From Hufsiella arboris (GTDB lineage Bacteria > Bacteroidota > Bacteroidia > Sphingobacteriales > Sphingobacteriaceae): 64,000 nucleotides of DNA. Both the position numbers and the translations under genes were made by a program. The notes under the pieces were generated by a model that was given only the letters and a program-made list of their open reading frames with translations, had not been told where the DNA came from and ran no database searches. Shown here piece by piece: positions 1 to 9,052 of the stretch (its first letter is position 1; each line of letters begins with the position of its first letter). The stretch covers positions 62,001-126,000 of the forward strand of contig NZ_WVHT01000001.1 of the NCBI RefSeq assembly GCF_009834875.1, written 5' to 3'.

Positions 1-164
1 ACGCTGCAAGTTCCATTGATAATAGCGTTGAGCTTTGGAAGAAAAAATGTAAATGACGGCAGGACCGTTGGCGCAGGTATAACTTTCCTGTTAAGTATCA
101 CAACCACTAAAAAAACTACAATTGAGATAATAGTTACGAGCCTGAATATGAGTTTATCGTTCAT
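1..164 (-). CDS. DUF420 family membrane protein (N-terminal part, cut by window edge)
   Basis: The minus-strand reading frame opens with ATG at 164 and runs open to the window edge (54 codons), starting MNDKLIFRLVTI. A hydrophobic segment covers about residues 7-22, followed by a motif (FFLPKLNAIINGTC) that I recognise from DUF420, a small multi-span membrane family found next to cytochrome oxidase assembly genes in Bacteroidota. It follows the SCO gene by 22 bases and is probably the last or a late gene of the respiratory operon. The function of DUF420 is unknown; a role in oxidase assembly is inferred from position alone. The C-terminus lies outside the window. Confidence 0.75.
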   Translation of the reverse strand, partial: MNDKLIFRLVTIISIVVFLVVVILNRKVIPAPTVLPSFTFFLPKLNAIINGTCS

Positions 165-186
165 GCGTTTAATAAAACACCAGGAA

Positions 187-900
187 TTACCTGATAGTTA
201 CCGGTTCCTTTATATTCCGAAGCTCTTCGGCGATAAGGACCTTAATTTCATCTGTAAGTTTGTCAACCTGTTCAGGAAGATTCGAATCATAATAACCGCG
301 AATCCTTCGTTTCGGGTCGATTAGTACCAGCATCGGTGAATGAATAATATTATTTTCCGTAAGAGTGTCTTTTACAGCATCAAGCAAAAAGTCATCTTTG
401 GCCAACGAATAGATAAGTGACTTGTCGCCCGTTACAAAATCCCATTTACCGGCCTTCGCCTGATAACTATCAGCGTATTTTTTTAAGACGGCTGGCGAAT
501 CATAGTCGGGGTCGACGCTGATTGACAAAAAAGTAAGTAAATGATTACGGCTGTAAGTATCTACAACGCGTTTAAGTTGCTGGTTCATGTTACGGCAAAA
601 CGACGGACAACGGGTGTAAAAGAAATTTACAACAGTAATCTTACTCGTGTCTGCCGCAAATTTCAGCTGGTTGCCTGCTTGATTAGTCAGCTGAAATTCG
701 CGTACCTGGTGGTAAATGGTGTCAGACACAAGCTTGCCTCGGACTTTATGAAACGTTGGCGCAACTTTTTTCGGACCGAAATAGCTTAACGGCCTGTACC
801 TATTTTTACCCTTTTCGGTTAGTAAATAATAACAAAATCCTGGCAGCGCTAAAACGACAACCAGGATCACTAATTTTTTTAATGAAAATTTTTGTTTCAT
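187..900 (-). CDS. SCO1/SenC family copper chaperone for cytochrome oxidase
   Basis: This 237-residue thioredoxin-fold protein belongs to the SCO1/SenC family, which delivers copper to the CuA site of oxidase subunit II. The copper-binding motif CPSFC is at residues 98-102 and the distal histidine ligand is at about 187. A single hydrophobic segment at residues 9-26 anchors it in the inner membrane with the fold in the periplasm. The ATG at 900 overlaps the last base of the upstream subunit IV gene, which points to translational coupling. It sits at the end of the act-cta operon, close to the CuA subunit it should serve. Confidence 0.93.
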   Translation of the reverse strand: MKQKFSLKKLVILVVVLALPGFCYYLLTEKGKNRYRPLSYFGPKKVAPTFHKVRGKLVSDTIYHQVREFQLTNQAGNQLKFAADTSKITVVNFFYTRCPSFCRNMNQQLKRVVDTYSRNHLLTFLSISVDPDYDSPAVLKKYADSYQAKAGKWDFVTGDKSLIYSLAKDDFLLDAVKDTLTENNIIHSPMLVLIDPKRRIRGYYDSNLPEQVDKLTDEIKVLIAEELRNIKEPVTIR

Positions 901-1253
901 TAATTCGCCATATGTATATGCAAATATGACCCTTCGGTAAGTAGCAAAACGATAAAATAAACAATGAATATCAATGCAACAACAATTGACGTCTTGAATG
1001 CCACACGTTCAAATTTGAGGTGCATAAAATAAGCCACAATGTAAAATGCTTTCACAAGTGTTAAAATAATGTATGAAAAGTTACCAATTCCGTGATTCAA
1101 TATTCCTTTTGGCAACAAGTATAACGCAATAAAAAACTCTACCGCAGTAATTCCTAAAAGGATAAAAAATACTCTCCAAATTTTTGACTTCGTCATTGTC
1201 TCATGCTCTTCGGCATGAGCAGCATGATCTGTTGTATATTGTTCAGTAGCCAT
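900..1253 (-). CDS. cytochrome c oxidase subunit IV (prokaryotic COX4 type)
   Basis: This 117-residue protein has a histidine- and acid-rich cytoplasmic N-terminus (about 25 residues) and three predicted membrane spans at roughly 26-46, 57-77 and 85-105. The pattern and the segment AFYIVAYFMHLKFE are typical of the small subunit IV of bacterial heme-copper oxidases. It is nine bases from the subunit III gene upstream and overlaps SCO by one base downstream. Subunit IV is an accessory subunit that stabilises the CuB-containing core; nothing catalytic is expected in it. Confidence 0.88.
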   Translation of the reverse strand: MATEQYTTDHAAHAEEHETMTKSKIWRVFFILLGITAVEFFIALYLLPKGILNHGIGNFSYIILTLVKAFYIVAYFMHLKFERVAFKTSIVVALIFIVYFIVLLLTEGSYLHIHMAN

Positions 1254-1262
1254 GTGGTCTGA

Positions 1263-1955
1263 TTAAACTAAGTAAAAGAAAGTAAATACAAATACCCAAA
1301 CAAGGTCTACAAAGTGCCAGTACAAGCCAACTTTTTCAACCATCAAATAACTTCCGCGTTTCTGGAATACATTAAATACCGTCATCAATAAAATTATGAT
1401 ATTGATGAGTACGCCACTAAATACGTGGAACCCGTGAAAGCCGGTTATCGTAAAAAACAGGTTAGCAAATTGCGTCGCTCCGATTACGTCCACACCGGAA
1501 TAAAATGATGGAATACTTCCCCACCAGTAACCTTCGTGATGCAAATGGCTCCACTCTCCCGCCTGGCAGCCTAAAAATGTTAAACCTCCAATGATGGTAA
1601 AAATCATCCAGATAACCACTTCTTTTTTCGCCATCCGGTGACCAGCTTCAACGGCTAGCACCATTGTAACCGAACTCAGGATCAGGATAAATGTCATAAT
1701 ACCAACAAATACAAGCGGGTATCCATGATCAGCAATTCCAGGTATTGATTGAAAAACTTCATCCGGATCAGGCCAGCTCATTTTACTGAACCGCTGCGCT
1801 CCGTAATAAATCAAAAAAGCAGAGAATGTGAATGCATCAGATAACAGGAAAAACCACATCATAATCTTGCCGTACTCAATCTCGAACGGAGATCTTCCGC
1901 CATCCCAGGCTCCGGTTTTTACCTCATCTAATTGTGATACAGTGGTAGTACTCAT
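1263..1955 (-). CDS. cytochrome c oxidase subunit III
   Basis: The 230-residue product is a heme-copper oxidase subunit III with about five to seven membrane spans. Family features include WFFLLSDAFTFSAFLIYYG near residue 35, GFHGFHVFSG near 175 and a final WHFVDLVWVFVFTFFYL. Subunit III has no redox centre; it supports proton uptake and stability of subunit I. A second, shorter subunit III homologue lies ten bases upstream, so the operon encodes two members of this family. The two are clearly different in sequence and not a recent duplication. Confidence 0.92.
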   Translation of the reverse strand: MSTTTVSQLDEVKTGAWDGGRSPFEIEYGKIMMWFFLLSDAFTFSAFLIYYGAQRFSKMSWPDPDEVFQSIPGIADHGYPLVFVGIMTFILILSSVTMVLAVEAGHRMAKKEVVIWMIFTIIGGLTFLGCQAGEWSHLHHEGYWWGSIPSFYSGVDVIGATQFANLFFTITGFHGFHVFSGVLINIIILLMTVFNVFQKRGSYLMVEKVGLYWHFVDLVWVFVFTFFYLV

Positions 1956-1965
1956 TTAAGTGAAA

Positions 1966-2556
1966 TTATTGGTTCAAAAGTAAGAAAACATATAAATAAA
2001 TCCATAGGATATCGATAAAATGCCAGAATATAGAAGTTGTCTCCAGCCTGAACATATTGCGTACTTGGGCGATATTCCGGATGTTGCCAAGCAGAGCTCC
2101 TAAAACCATCATCAAACCCGCAAAAATGTGCACAAGATGAAATCCTGTAAAGACATAAAGAAAAGATTGAGACGCGTTATTATTTATAAAATATACACCC
2201 TGATCGACGAAAGTCTTCCATGCCTGCAATTGCAGAATGAAAAATAATATTCCAAGGGCCATTGTTAAGATCAGATAGATCTTTTCCTGCTTAAACTTTA
2301 AACGCTTACCGCTCAGATACGCCATATGCATTGTTACGCTGCTAAGAATTATCACAGCAGTGCTGTAAATAAAGACGTGCGGCAATAACGTTTTAATGCC
2401 GCGATTTGGATTACCAGCTGTGTATACAATAAACCCGCTTGTTAATCCGGCGAACAGAATAAATGAGGATACAATAAATAACCACACCAGAAACTTCTTC
2501 GCCTTCAAATTTGTCCGATCCTGCTCTGCAGAAGATTGTGCCATCGTTAAAATCAT
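1966..2556 (-). CDS. second cytochrome c oxidase subunit III-like protein
   Basis: This 196-residue multi-span protein also belongs to the subunit III family: it has the paired motifs GFHLVHIFAG (near residue 140) and FWHFIDILWIYLYVFL at the C-terminus. It is shorter than the neighbouring subunit III and differs at its N-terminus. The ATG at 2556 overlaps the TGA stop of ctaB in an ATGA arrangement (2553-2556), which supports this start over the internal ATG at 2544. Pairs of subunit III genes are common in Bacteroidota oxidase operons; how the two are divided between complexes is not visible here. Confidence 0.88.
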   Translation of the reverse strand: MILTMAQSSAEQDRTNLKAKKFLVWLFIVSSFILFAGLTSGFIVYTAGNPNRGIKTLLPHVFIYSTAVIILSSVTMHMAYLSGKRLKFKQEKIYLILTMALGILFFILQLQAWKTFVDQGVYFINNNASQSFLYVFTGFHLVHIFAGLMMVLGALLGNIRNIAQVRNMFRLETTSIFWHFIDILWIYLYVFLLLNQ

Positions 2557-3422
2557 TTTACAATAAAATCAAATAATAAAGCAAGCTGCACTACCGGCAA
2601 GTAAAAAAACGAACCGAACATAACTTTTTGTGCAGATTTAATATCAAGCTTAACAACAAGCTGATAAGCAAAAAAACAAAAGACCAGTCCCAGGATTAAT
2701 GAAAGACCGCCTAAAACATAACCGCCGAAACCCATGATAGTTGGCAGTAAACTCACCGGAATCAGGATAATTGTTGCCAAAAAAGTCATTACCGCACTTA
2801 TTCGGTCTCTTTTCGTAGTTGGCAACAAACGGAAACCAGCTTTTTTATAGTCATCGTCAAGTACCCAAGCAATACCCCAAAAATGCGGAAACTGCCATAC
2901 AAATTGGATCAAAAATAGAATAATCGGAATCCAGGATATTCTTGGATTATCAAACGCAGCAAAGTACCCGATAAGAGGGGGCAAAGCTCCCGGGAAGGCG
3001 CCTATAAACACCGCGATAGGCGATTTTCGTTTCATCGGTGTATAAAGAAACGCGTAAAGAAAAATCGAAAATACCGAAAGCACTCCCGTCAGGAAGTTCA
3101 ATTTTACTAAAATTAAGGTGCCCGCCAATCCCATGAATAAACTAAGTACCAAGGCTTGGCCTGTTTTCATTCTTCCGGAAGGAATTGGTCTGTCGCTGGT
3201 CCGCGTCATTAACTTATCCAGATCTTTTTCAATGATCTCATTAAATCCGTTTGCCGCCCCAGTAACCAGAAACCCGCCAACGGTAAGAATAACCCAATTT
3301 ATCCAATTGATTGCGCCTTGTTCCCTGCTTCCAATAAGAAAGGACACTGATGCAGAAAATACTACCAGGAAAGTAAGCCTCAGCTTTATTAATTTTTTAA
3401 AATCTGATATAAAATCTTTCAC
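2553..3422 (-). CDS. ctaB: protoheme IX farnesyltransferase (heme O synthase)
   Basis: CtaB (289 residues) transfers a farnesyl group to heme b to give heme O, the first step towards heme A. It is a UbiA-type prenyltransferase: the first polyprenyl/Mg binding motif is NEIIEKDLD at residues 61-69, followed by TRTSDRPIPSG, and a second acidic motif (WVLDDDYKKAG) lies near residue 190. Eight or nine membrane spans are predicted. The start is GTG at 3422, two bases after the ctaA stop; no in-frame ATG fits better. The 4-base overlap with the next gene suggests coupled translation. Confidence 0.95.
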   Translation of the reverse strand: MKDFISDFKKLIKLRLTFLVVFSASVSFLIGSREQGAINWINWVILTVGGFLVTGAANGFNEIIEKDLDKLMTRTSDRPIPSGRMKTGQALVLSLFMGLAGTLILVKLNFLTGVLSVFSIFLYAFLYTPMKRKSPIAVFIGAFPGALPPLIGYFAAFDNPRISWIPIILFLIQFVWQFPHFWGIAWVLDDDYKKAGFRLLPTTKRDRISAVMTFLATIILIPVSLLPTIMGFGGYVLGGLSLILGLVFCFFAYQLVVKLDIKSAQKVMFGSFFYLPVVQLALLFDFIVK

Positions 3423-3424
3423 CC

Positions 3425-4492
3425 TTATCTCGCTAATTTCCTGTAAAGTTTGTTTCGCTTTAACAAAAGCAACAAATACAGCTGTGCCCCGAAAAGCAAC
3501 GTTGCTAAAAAAATATGTATTGCCTGTGCGACTGCCGGCAAAGCAAGATATGCTAACACGATACCTGTAATTATTTGCAATAGTAGAACAAGCATAATAA
3601 CCGACGCATACCTGAACTGCATCCCATTCAACACATACCTTCCCCTGATCATAAAAAATGTTACGCTATTTAGTATAAAAACCAGTAGCGCTAAATCACG
3701 ATGCACATTAAAAACCGTTCCCACCTTAGCTACCCATTCGGATCGGTTAAACTGCCCCATTGAATCTGCAATCGCATCGATACTTTCCCTCACTTCTGAC
3801 CCTAAAATAATCTGAATAATCGTCACAGCAAATGCTGCTATAGCAAATACCCGTACATTTTTAGCTGGTTTGCTAGCCAGTAAGTTCCTGTCGCGAAGCA
3901 TGCGTGCCTGAAAAAACGTATAAATACTTATGCCGATAATTAACAAAGCCAGCAGCATATGCACCGTTACAACCCAGGCAAGCAAATTTGTTGAAACTAC
4001 GATGGAACCCAACCATCCCTGAAAGCCTACCAAAATCAGGTTTGCGAAGCTTAAAAGAAATATTCGTTTTCTTGATTTAAGATAGGTTACCGAAAATATC
4101 AGACAAGCAATTAAAAATAGACCGCTTAACGCTCCCACTAATCGATTCACATATTCCGTCCAGGTTTTACCAGCATTAAAAGCTTCCGGCTCGAGAATAC
4201 TCTTGTCATCTCTTATTCGTTGAGCAAGTTCCCGGTATCCAAACATGTCTAGCATCTTGGCAAAGCGATTGTTCTTTGCGACCCTCTTCGCAACATACCG
4301 TTCTTTGTATCCTTCGGGCAGCTGTTCGATTGATGTTGGCGGAACATACCGGTCAAAACATTTAGGCCAGTCCGGACAACCCATACCAGACCCTGAACTT
4401 CGTACAATTCCGCCAGCTAAAATCACCAAAAAAAGAGAAATGATAGCCAGCATATTAACTATCAAAAACCTCTTTTCACTTGATGGATACAT
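3425..4492 (-). CDS. ctaA: heme A synthase (COX15/CtaA family)
   Basis: CtaA (355 residues) oxidises the C8 methyl of heme O to a formyl group, giving heme A for oxidase subunit I. About eight membrane spans are predicted. Near the N-terminus it has GSGMGCPDWPKC, the conserved cysteine pair segment of the family, and histidine-containing spans (for example TVHMLLALL and NVHRDLALLVF) that would hold heme. It is separated from ctaD by 71 bases that hold a strong terminator-like hairpin, and only two bases separate its stop from ctaB, so ctaA may head a sub-transcript of biogenesis and small-subunit genes. Confidence 0.95.
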   Translation of the reverse strand: MYPSSEKRFLIVNMLAIISLFLVILAGGIVRSSGSGMGCPDWPKCFDRYVPPTSIEQLPEGYKERYVAKRVAKNNRFAKMLDMFGYRELAQRIRDDKSILEPEAFNAGKTWTEYVNRLVGALSGLFLIACLIFSVTYLKSRKRIFLLSFANLILVGFQGWLGSIVVSTNLLAWVVTVHMLLALLIIGISIYTFFQARMLRDRNLLASKPAKNVRVFAIAAFAVTIIQIILGSEVRESIDAIADSMGQFNRSEWVAKVGTVFNVHRDLALLVFILNSVTFFMIRGRYVLNGMQFRYASVIMLVLLLQIITGIVLAYLALPAVAQAIHIFLATLLFGAQLYLLLLLKRNKLYRKLAR

Positions 4493-4504
4493 ATTTTTAA
4501 TAAA

Positions 4505-4545
4505 ATGGGGTATCTGTAAGTAAAAACTTACGGCAGATACCCCAT
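4505..4545 (-). terminator. Strong hairpin with U-rich tail between ctaD and ctaA (intra-operon terminator or attenuator)
   Basis: Seen in sequence: a perfect 12-base inverted repeat, ATGGGGTATCTG at 4505-4516 and its complement at 4534-4545, with an inner TAAGT/ACTTA stem (4517-4521, 4526-4530). In the minus-strand transcript it is followed by TTTTATT and then the ctaA ATG at 4492. It resembles a Rho-independent terminator placed inside a same-strand operon, so partial read-through is likely rather than full stop. Confidence 0.75.
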
Positions 4546-4563
4546 GAATTGTTTTATAATAAT

Positions 4564-6453
4564 TTAGTTAATCCGCTCTGCCACATGTTCCTTTTCCCAC
4601 TCAAGTTGAATACGTTCAGCTTCAGTGTTACCTTCGAAATCATGAGGTAAGTTGGAACTCATAGTTTCAGAGAAAGGCGTTGTTTGAGGAATAAAATCTT
4701 CATAATGTCCAGGCTTGCTGTAATCATACGGCCAGCGATAAACTGTTGGAATCTCTCCAGGCCAGTTGCCATGAAGGTGTTCTACTGGAGTAGTCCATTC
4801 CAATGTATTCGACTGCCATGGATTTTGTGACGCCTTTTTACCATAGAAGATTGAGTAAAAGAAGTTCCATAGAAATGCTATCTGGCCCAAACCTGCAACG
4901 ATAGCAGCCCATGATATAAATTTATTCACCGTTAACCACTCCTTCATGAATTCAAATTCAGTGAAAGCATAGTAACGACGCGGTACGCCATCTAATCCCA
5001 TAAAGTGCATTGGGAAGAAAACAAGATAAGCTCCAATAAACGTTACCCAAAAATGCAGGTATCCAAGCTTCTCGTCCATCATTCTCCCAAACATTTTAGG
5101 GAACCAATGATAAACTCCGCAAAGCATACCGAAGATCGCAGCCGATCCCATTACAAGGTGAAAGTGAGCAACCACAAAATAAGTATCATGCAATGGAATA
5201 TCTAACGCGGCGTTTCCAAGGAAAATACCTGTCAAACCACCAGAGATAAAGAACGACACTAAACCAATACCGAACATCATCGCTGGTGTGAAACGAATGT
5301 TTCCGCGCCAGAGCGTAGCAAGGTAGTTAAAGGTTTTAACCGCAGAAGGAACCGCAATAATCAATGTTGTAATCATAAATACTCCGCCCAGGAATGGATT
5401 CATCCCTGTAACGAACATATGGTGACCCCAAACGATAAAGGATAATACCGCAATACCAATTAACGAATAAACCATCGCGTGGTAACCAAAGATCGGCTTA
5501 CGTGAATTTGTAGCAATAACCTCTGATGTAATACCCAATGCAGGCATAATAATGATATAAACCTCGGGGTGCCCTAAGAACCAGAACAAGTGCTGGAACA
5601 AGATCGGACTACCACCTTGATTTGGCAGTACCTGCCCGGAAAGCACGATATCTGATAAATAGAAGCTGGTACCAAAGCTACGGTCGAATATTAACAATAC
5701 CACACCGGCAACTAAAACCGGGAATGATAATACGCCTAATACCGCAGTCAGGAAAAACGCCCAGATTGTAAGCGGCATCTTCCACATATCCATACCTTTT
5801 GTACGCATGTTTAATACAGTACTGATATAGTTCAAAGATCCAATCAGGGATGAAGCTATAAACAGAACCATACTAACCAGCCAAAGGGTCATACCTGTTC
5901 CTGACCCGGATATCGCTTTTGGCAATGCAGAAAGTGGCGGATAAATCGTCCAACCCGCACTCGCTGGCCCGCTTTGCACGAAAAATGACGAAATCATAAT
6001 CACACTGGAAATAAAGAATAACCAGTATGAAAGCATATTCAAAAACGGCGACGCCATATCACGGGCGCCAAGTTGCAACGGAATTAGCAAATTACTAAAT
6101 GTACCACTTAGACCGGTTGTCAATACGAAGAAAACCATGATGGTACCGTGAATAGTAACCAATGCTAAATAGAAATCCGGCTTTATACGCCCGCCTTCAG
6201 CCCATTTACCTAAAAATGTTTCTAATAAAGGAAAAGTTTTATCAGGCCAGCCTAACTGGATACGGAACAGGATCGATAAAAACATTCCGATAAGTGCCAT
6301 GATAATCCCTGTGATCAGGAACTGCTTGGCAATCATTTTGTGATCCTGGCTAAAGATGTATTTGGTTATAAATGTCTCTTTATGGTGGCCATGATCATCA
6401 TGATGACCATGATGCTCTAATGTATGTTGATGTTGCATTGTTGTGCTTGACAT
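4564..6453 (-). CDS. ctaD: cytochrome c oxidase subunit I (aa3-type)
   Basis: Subunit I (629 residues, about 12 core spans) holds heme a and the heme a3-CuB centre where oxygen is reduced. The HPEVY motif of the His-Tyr crosslink lies near residue 290 (FLGHPEVYIIIMPALG), the paired CuB histidines occur in WGHHMFVTG, and HDTYFVVAHFHLVMG carries the heme a/a3 ligands. The tyrosine in HPEVY is the A-family hallmark. The N-terminus is unusually histidine-rich (HQHTLEHHGHHDDHGHH). It follows ctaC by 13 bases in the act-cta operon, so the enzyme is expected to accept electrons from alternative complex III. Confidence 0.97.
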   Translation of the reverse strand: MSSTTMQHQHTLEHHGHHDDHGHHKETFITKYIFSQDHKMIAKQFLITGIIMALIGMFLSILFRIQLGWPDKTFPLLETFLGKWAEGGRIKPDFYLALVTIHGTIMVFFVLTTGLSGTFSNLLIPLQLGARDMASPFLNMLSYWLFFISSVIMISSFFVQSGPASAGWTIYPPLSALPKAISGSGTGMTLWLVSMVLFIASSLIGSLNYISTVLNMRTKGMDMWKMPLTIWAFFLTAVLGVLSFPVLVAGVVLLIFDRSFGTSFYLSDIVLSGQVLPNQGGSPILFQHLFWFLGHPEVYIIIMPALGITSEVIATNSRKPIFGYHAMVYSLIGIAVLSFIVWGHHMFVTGMNPFLGGVFMITTLIIAVPSAVKTFNYLATLWRGNIRFTPAMMFGIGLVSFFISGGLTGIFLGNAALDIPLHDTYFVVAHFHLVMGSAAIFGMLCGVYHWFPKMFGRMMDEKLGYLHFWVTFIGAYLVFFPMHFMGLDGVPRRYYAFTEFEFMKEWLTVNKFISWAAIVAGLGQIAFLWNFFYSIFYGKKASQNPWQSNTLEWTTPVEHLHGNWPGEIPTVYRWPYDYSKPGHYEDFIPQTTPFSETMSSNLPHDFEGNTEAERIQLEWEKEHVAERIN

Positions 6454-6466
6454 AATCTCTCCTGTA

Positions 6467-7786
6467 TTAATTTTTTAATGCAATTTTATTTTCAGACCCG
6501 GCCGCTGATTTAGCAGCTGCCATTTGAAGCTCCTTCTTAACATCATCATTATAGAATAATGATTGCTTTGTTAACCATGCTTCATATTCCTTTTCGCTAA
6601 CCACCGTAACTTTGACCTGCATGTTGTAGTGACCTGCTCCACAAATTTTAGCACACAGTAACGTGTAATTGTAAGTAGGGTTGTTACGTTTGATCCTAAT
6701 TTCTTCCGTGGTGAAACGAGGAGTAAACTGGAAGTAAGTTGGCATACCCGGAACAGCATTGATCTGCGCCTTCATGTCAGGAATATAAAAACTATGCAAA
6801 ATATCTTTGGAATTGATAGTAAAGCGAACAGGTCTGTTAACCGGAAGCACAATTTCGCCACCTAATTTATCATCCCAGCTATTCTTATCTTTGTAGTCAA
6901 TACCGAGGTTATTTGTAGCCTTGATCAGTTTATAATTTTTAATACCCAGTTTATTATCGGCACCTGCGTAACGAATGTTCCATTTGAATTGCTCACCTGT
7001 TACTTCTATGCTGATTGCTTTTTTCTGATCAGCCTCAGAAATATTGGTGATACTTCTCCAGGTAATGAATCCGTAAAGTACTAAAACCGCGAGTACGATT
7101 GCAGGAACAATTGTCCAGATACGCTCGATGGCATTGTTATGCGGGTAATAATATGCATTACGTTTATCTGATCCTTTATATTTATATGAGAATCCGAACA
7201 GCAAAATATGTGTTAACACGAAAACAATACCTGTAATAATTGCCGTGATGTTAAACATGCTGTCAAGACGTGCGCCATGAACCGATGCAGTTTCGTGGAT
7301 ACTCATCGCACCTTGCACTTTAAACGACCAGTAGGCGCCATATAATCCTGCTATCAGCATTACCGCGAACAAAGTTCCCTGTATACGGTTCCAATTAATC
7401 TTTGAAGGTTTGTTATTGATATCACCCGTTAGCTCATAAACTCTGAGCACTTTTCCTACGATGCCAAGGAACACACAGAATAAAAAGAATAAAAGGAAAT
7501 AATAACCTGCCGATTTGTAAACATCTGAGTTATCAACTTCCGGCCTTGGAGCGTCTACGCCACCACCTGTCCATGATAACATTGTTGTATCAACATCTGT
7601 ACTTATTAATGGAGCAGACATAGGTGCCTTTTGTACAGAGTCAGTAGCTGCTGCTATGGCGCCGCTTGTTGAGGCCTTGGCAGTAGAATCAGCTTGCTGA
7701 GAATATGCCGGTTTACTTGTGGCAATTGCACAAATTACCAGCAGCGTAAAAATTGGCTTGATATTTAAAACTTTACTTAAACCCAT
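6467..7786 (-). CDS. ctaC: cytochrome c oxidase subunit II (CuA subunit) with extra N-terminal membrane spans
   Basis: This 439-residue subunit II carries the dinuclear CuA site: H331, then C378, C382, H386 and M389 in CAKICGAGHYNM. A signal peptide (1-30) precedes a low-complexity stretch rich in Ala, Ser and Thr. Four hydrophobic segments are visible, at about 95-114, 136-156, 180-202 and 224-244; the usual subunit II has only the last two. There is no CXXCH, so no fused cytochrome c as in caa3 oxidases. Electrons must come from a separate heme domain, probably ActA or ActE encoded just upstream. Length and extra spans are larger than in the classic family. Confidence 0.95.
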   Translation of the reverse strand: MGLSKVLNIKPIFTLLVICAIATSKPAYSQQADSTAKASTSGAIAAATDSVQKAPMSAPLISTDVDTTMLSWTGGGVDAPRPEVDNSDVYKSAGYYFLLFFLFCVFLGIVGKVLRVYELTGDINNKPSKINWNRIQGTLFAVMLIAGLYGAYWSFKVQGAMSIHETASVHGARLDSMFNITAIITGIVFVLTHILLFGFSYKYKGSDKRNAYYYPHNNAIERIWTIVPAIVLAVLVLYGFITWRSITNISEADQKKAISIEVTGEQFKWNIRYAGADNKLGIKNYKLIKATNNLGIDYKDKNSWDDKLGGEIVLPVNRPVRFTINSKDILHSFYIPDMKAQINAVPGMPTYFQFTPRFTTEEIRIKRNNPTYNYTLLCAKICGAGHYNMQVKVTVVSEKEYEAWLTKQSLFYNDDVKKELQMAAAKSAAGSENKIALKN

Positions 7787-7832
7787 TTCTTTATTATCGA
7801 ATACGTATTACCGTAATTTATCTTTGCTCTAT

Positions 7833-9035
7833 TTAAATATGATGATGCAAGCTTTCGTCCAGGAACGGATGATTAACAGGCACTAATGACTTTTTGCTCA
7901 AAGCGTTAAGCATCAGGAATGAGAATAATCCAACAAAACCTATAGCTGTACCTATTTCAACGATTCCGAAAGTGCGTTCAGATGCTACAGTTCCAGGCAT
8001 GATCATCATATAATAATCTAACCAGTGACCACACAATAACAGGATGGCAACGAACAACAACATACCTTCTTTACGTTTTGCATCCCTGGTCATTAAGATT
8101 AAAACAGGCGATACAAAATTGATAATAATATTTAACCAAAACCATGGCTTATATTCCGGCTCCCAGCGCTTATAAAAATACACGGTTTCTTCCGGCATGT
8201 TAGCGTAGTAGATCAACAGGAACTGTGAGAACCAAACGTATGTCCAGAAGATTGAAAAAGCGAACATAAATTTACCAAGATCATGTAAATGGTTGTCATT
8301 GATCCAGGTTAGATGACCAGAACGTTTTAACAGGATTACGGTAATAGTAATTGCACTTAAACCGCTAACCCACATCGCTGCAAAATTATACCAACCGAAC
8401 ATAGTAGAGAACCAATGAGCTTCTAGTGACATAATCGTGTCAAATGCCCAGATCGGTGTCGTAAAGCCAAATACAACTAAAAATGCTGCAGACAATGCGA
8501 AGCTTTTGTTGTAATTTTTCATACCTCCCTCTAAATCCTCATTGTTAGAATATTTTGTAAGGAAATAACCAAAAATGCAATAAGCACCCAGGAAAACTAC
8601 TAAACGGGTTAAAAAGAACGGAACATTCAAAAAGCTTGATTTTCCTATGATAACCGGATCATGAGCTGCTTCTTCACTGTGCCAGTGATGATATAAGTTA
8701 TGCGTGAATAAACCTGAAGCGCATATAATGATTAGTATCAAAGCTGCAATAGGCAAAACCTTTGCAAATGCCTGCGGAATACGAAGTAAGCCTGCTGACC
8801 ATCCGGCTTGTGCCATATATTGCACGGCGCAAAAGAACAATCCTGCCGCGCAAACACAGGTAAAGTAATATCCCATCAATAACAAGTTGGCGAAAGTGCG
8901 CTCTGCATGGTTTGTTAAAAAACCATAGGCAATAGCCAAAACGCCGATAACGATGGCGATCAGACTCCAGGATTTAGGTTTTCCTGTAAAGTAAAATCGT
9001 TCTGAGAAATTATGTGTATGATTATGAGTTCCCAT
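7833..9035 (-). CDS. actF: alternative complex III subunit ActF (membrane subunit)
   Basis: ActF (400 residues, about ten membrane spans) is one of two NrfD/PsrC-related integral subunits of alternative complex III, the quinol:cytochrome c oxidoreductase that replaces the bc1 complex in many Bacteroidota. Spans are regularly spaced, with the conserved FGFTTPIWAFDTIMSLEAHW segment near residue 190 followed by WFSTMFGWYNFAAMW. The start is histidine-rich (MGTHNHTHN). It follows actE by 17 bases and precedes ctaC by 46, consistent with a supercomplex whose parts are made from one transcript. ActF carries no cofactor motif. Confidence 0.92.
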   Translation of the reverse strand: MGTHNHTHNFSERFYFTGKPKSWSLIAIVIGVLAIAYGFLTNHAERTFANLLLMGYYFTCVCAAGLFFCAVQYMAQAGWSAGLLRIPQAFAKVLPIAALILIIICASGLFTHNLYHHWHSEEAAHDPVIIGKSSFLNVPFFLTRLVVFLGAYCIFGYFLTKYSNNEDLEGGMKNYNKSFALSAAFLVVFGFTTPIWAFDTIMSLEAHWFSTMFGWYNFAAMWVSGLSAITITVILLKRSGHLTWINDNHLHDLGKFMFAFSIFWTYVWFSQFLLIYYANMPEETVYFYKRWEPEYKPWFWLNIIINFVSPVLILMTRDAKRKEGMLLFVAILLLCGHWLDYYMMIMPGTVASERTFGIVEIGTAIGFVGLFSFLMLNALSKKSLVPVNHPFLDESLHHHI

Positions 9036-9052
9036 CTGGTTATAGCAATTTT

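Noticed and set aside
3118-3570. 150-codon plus-strand frame opposite ctaB and ctaA
   Set aside because: Antisense to two well-supported genes, no family pattern.
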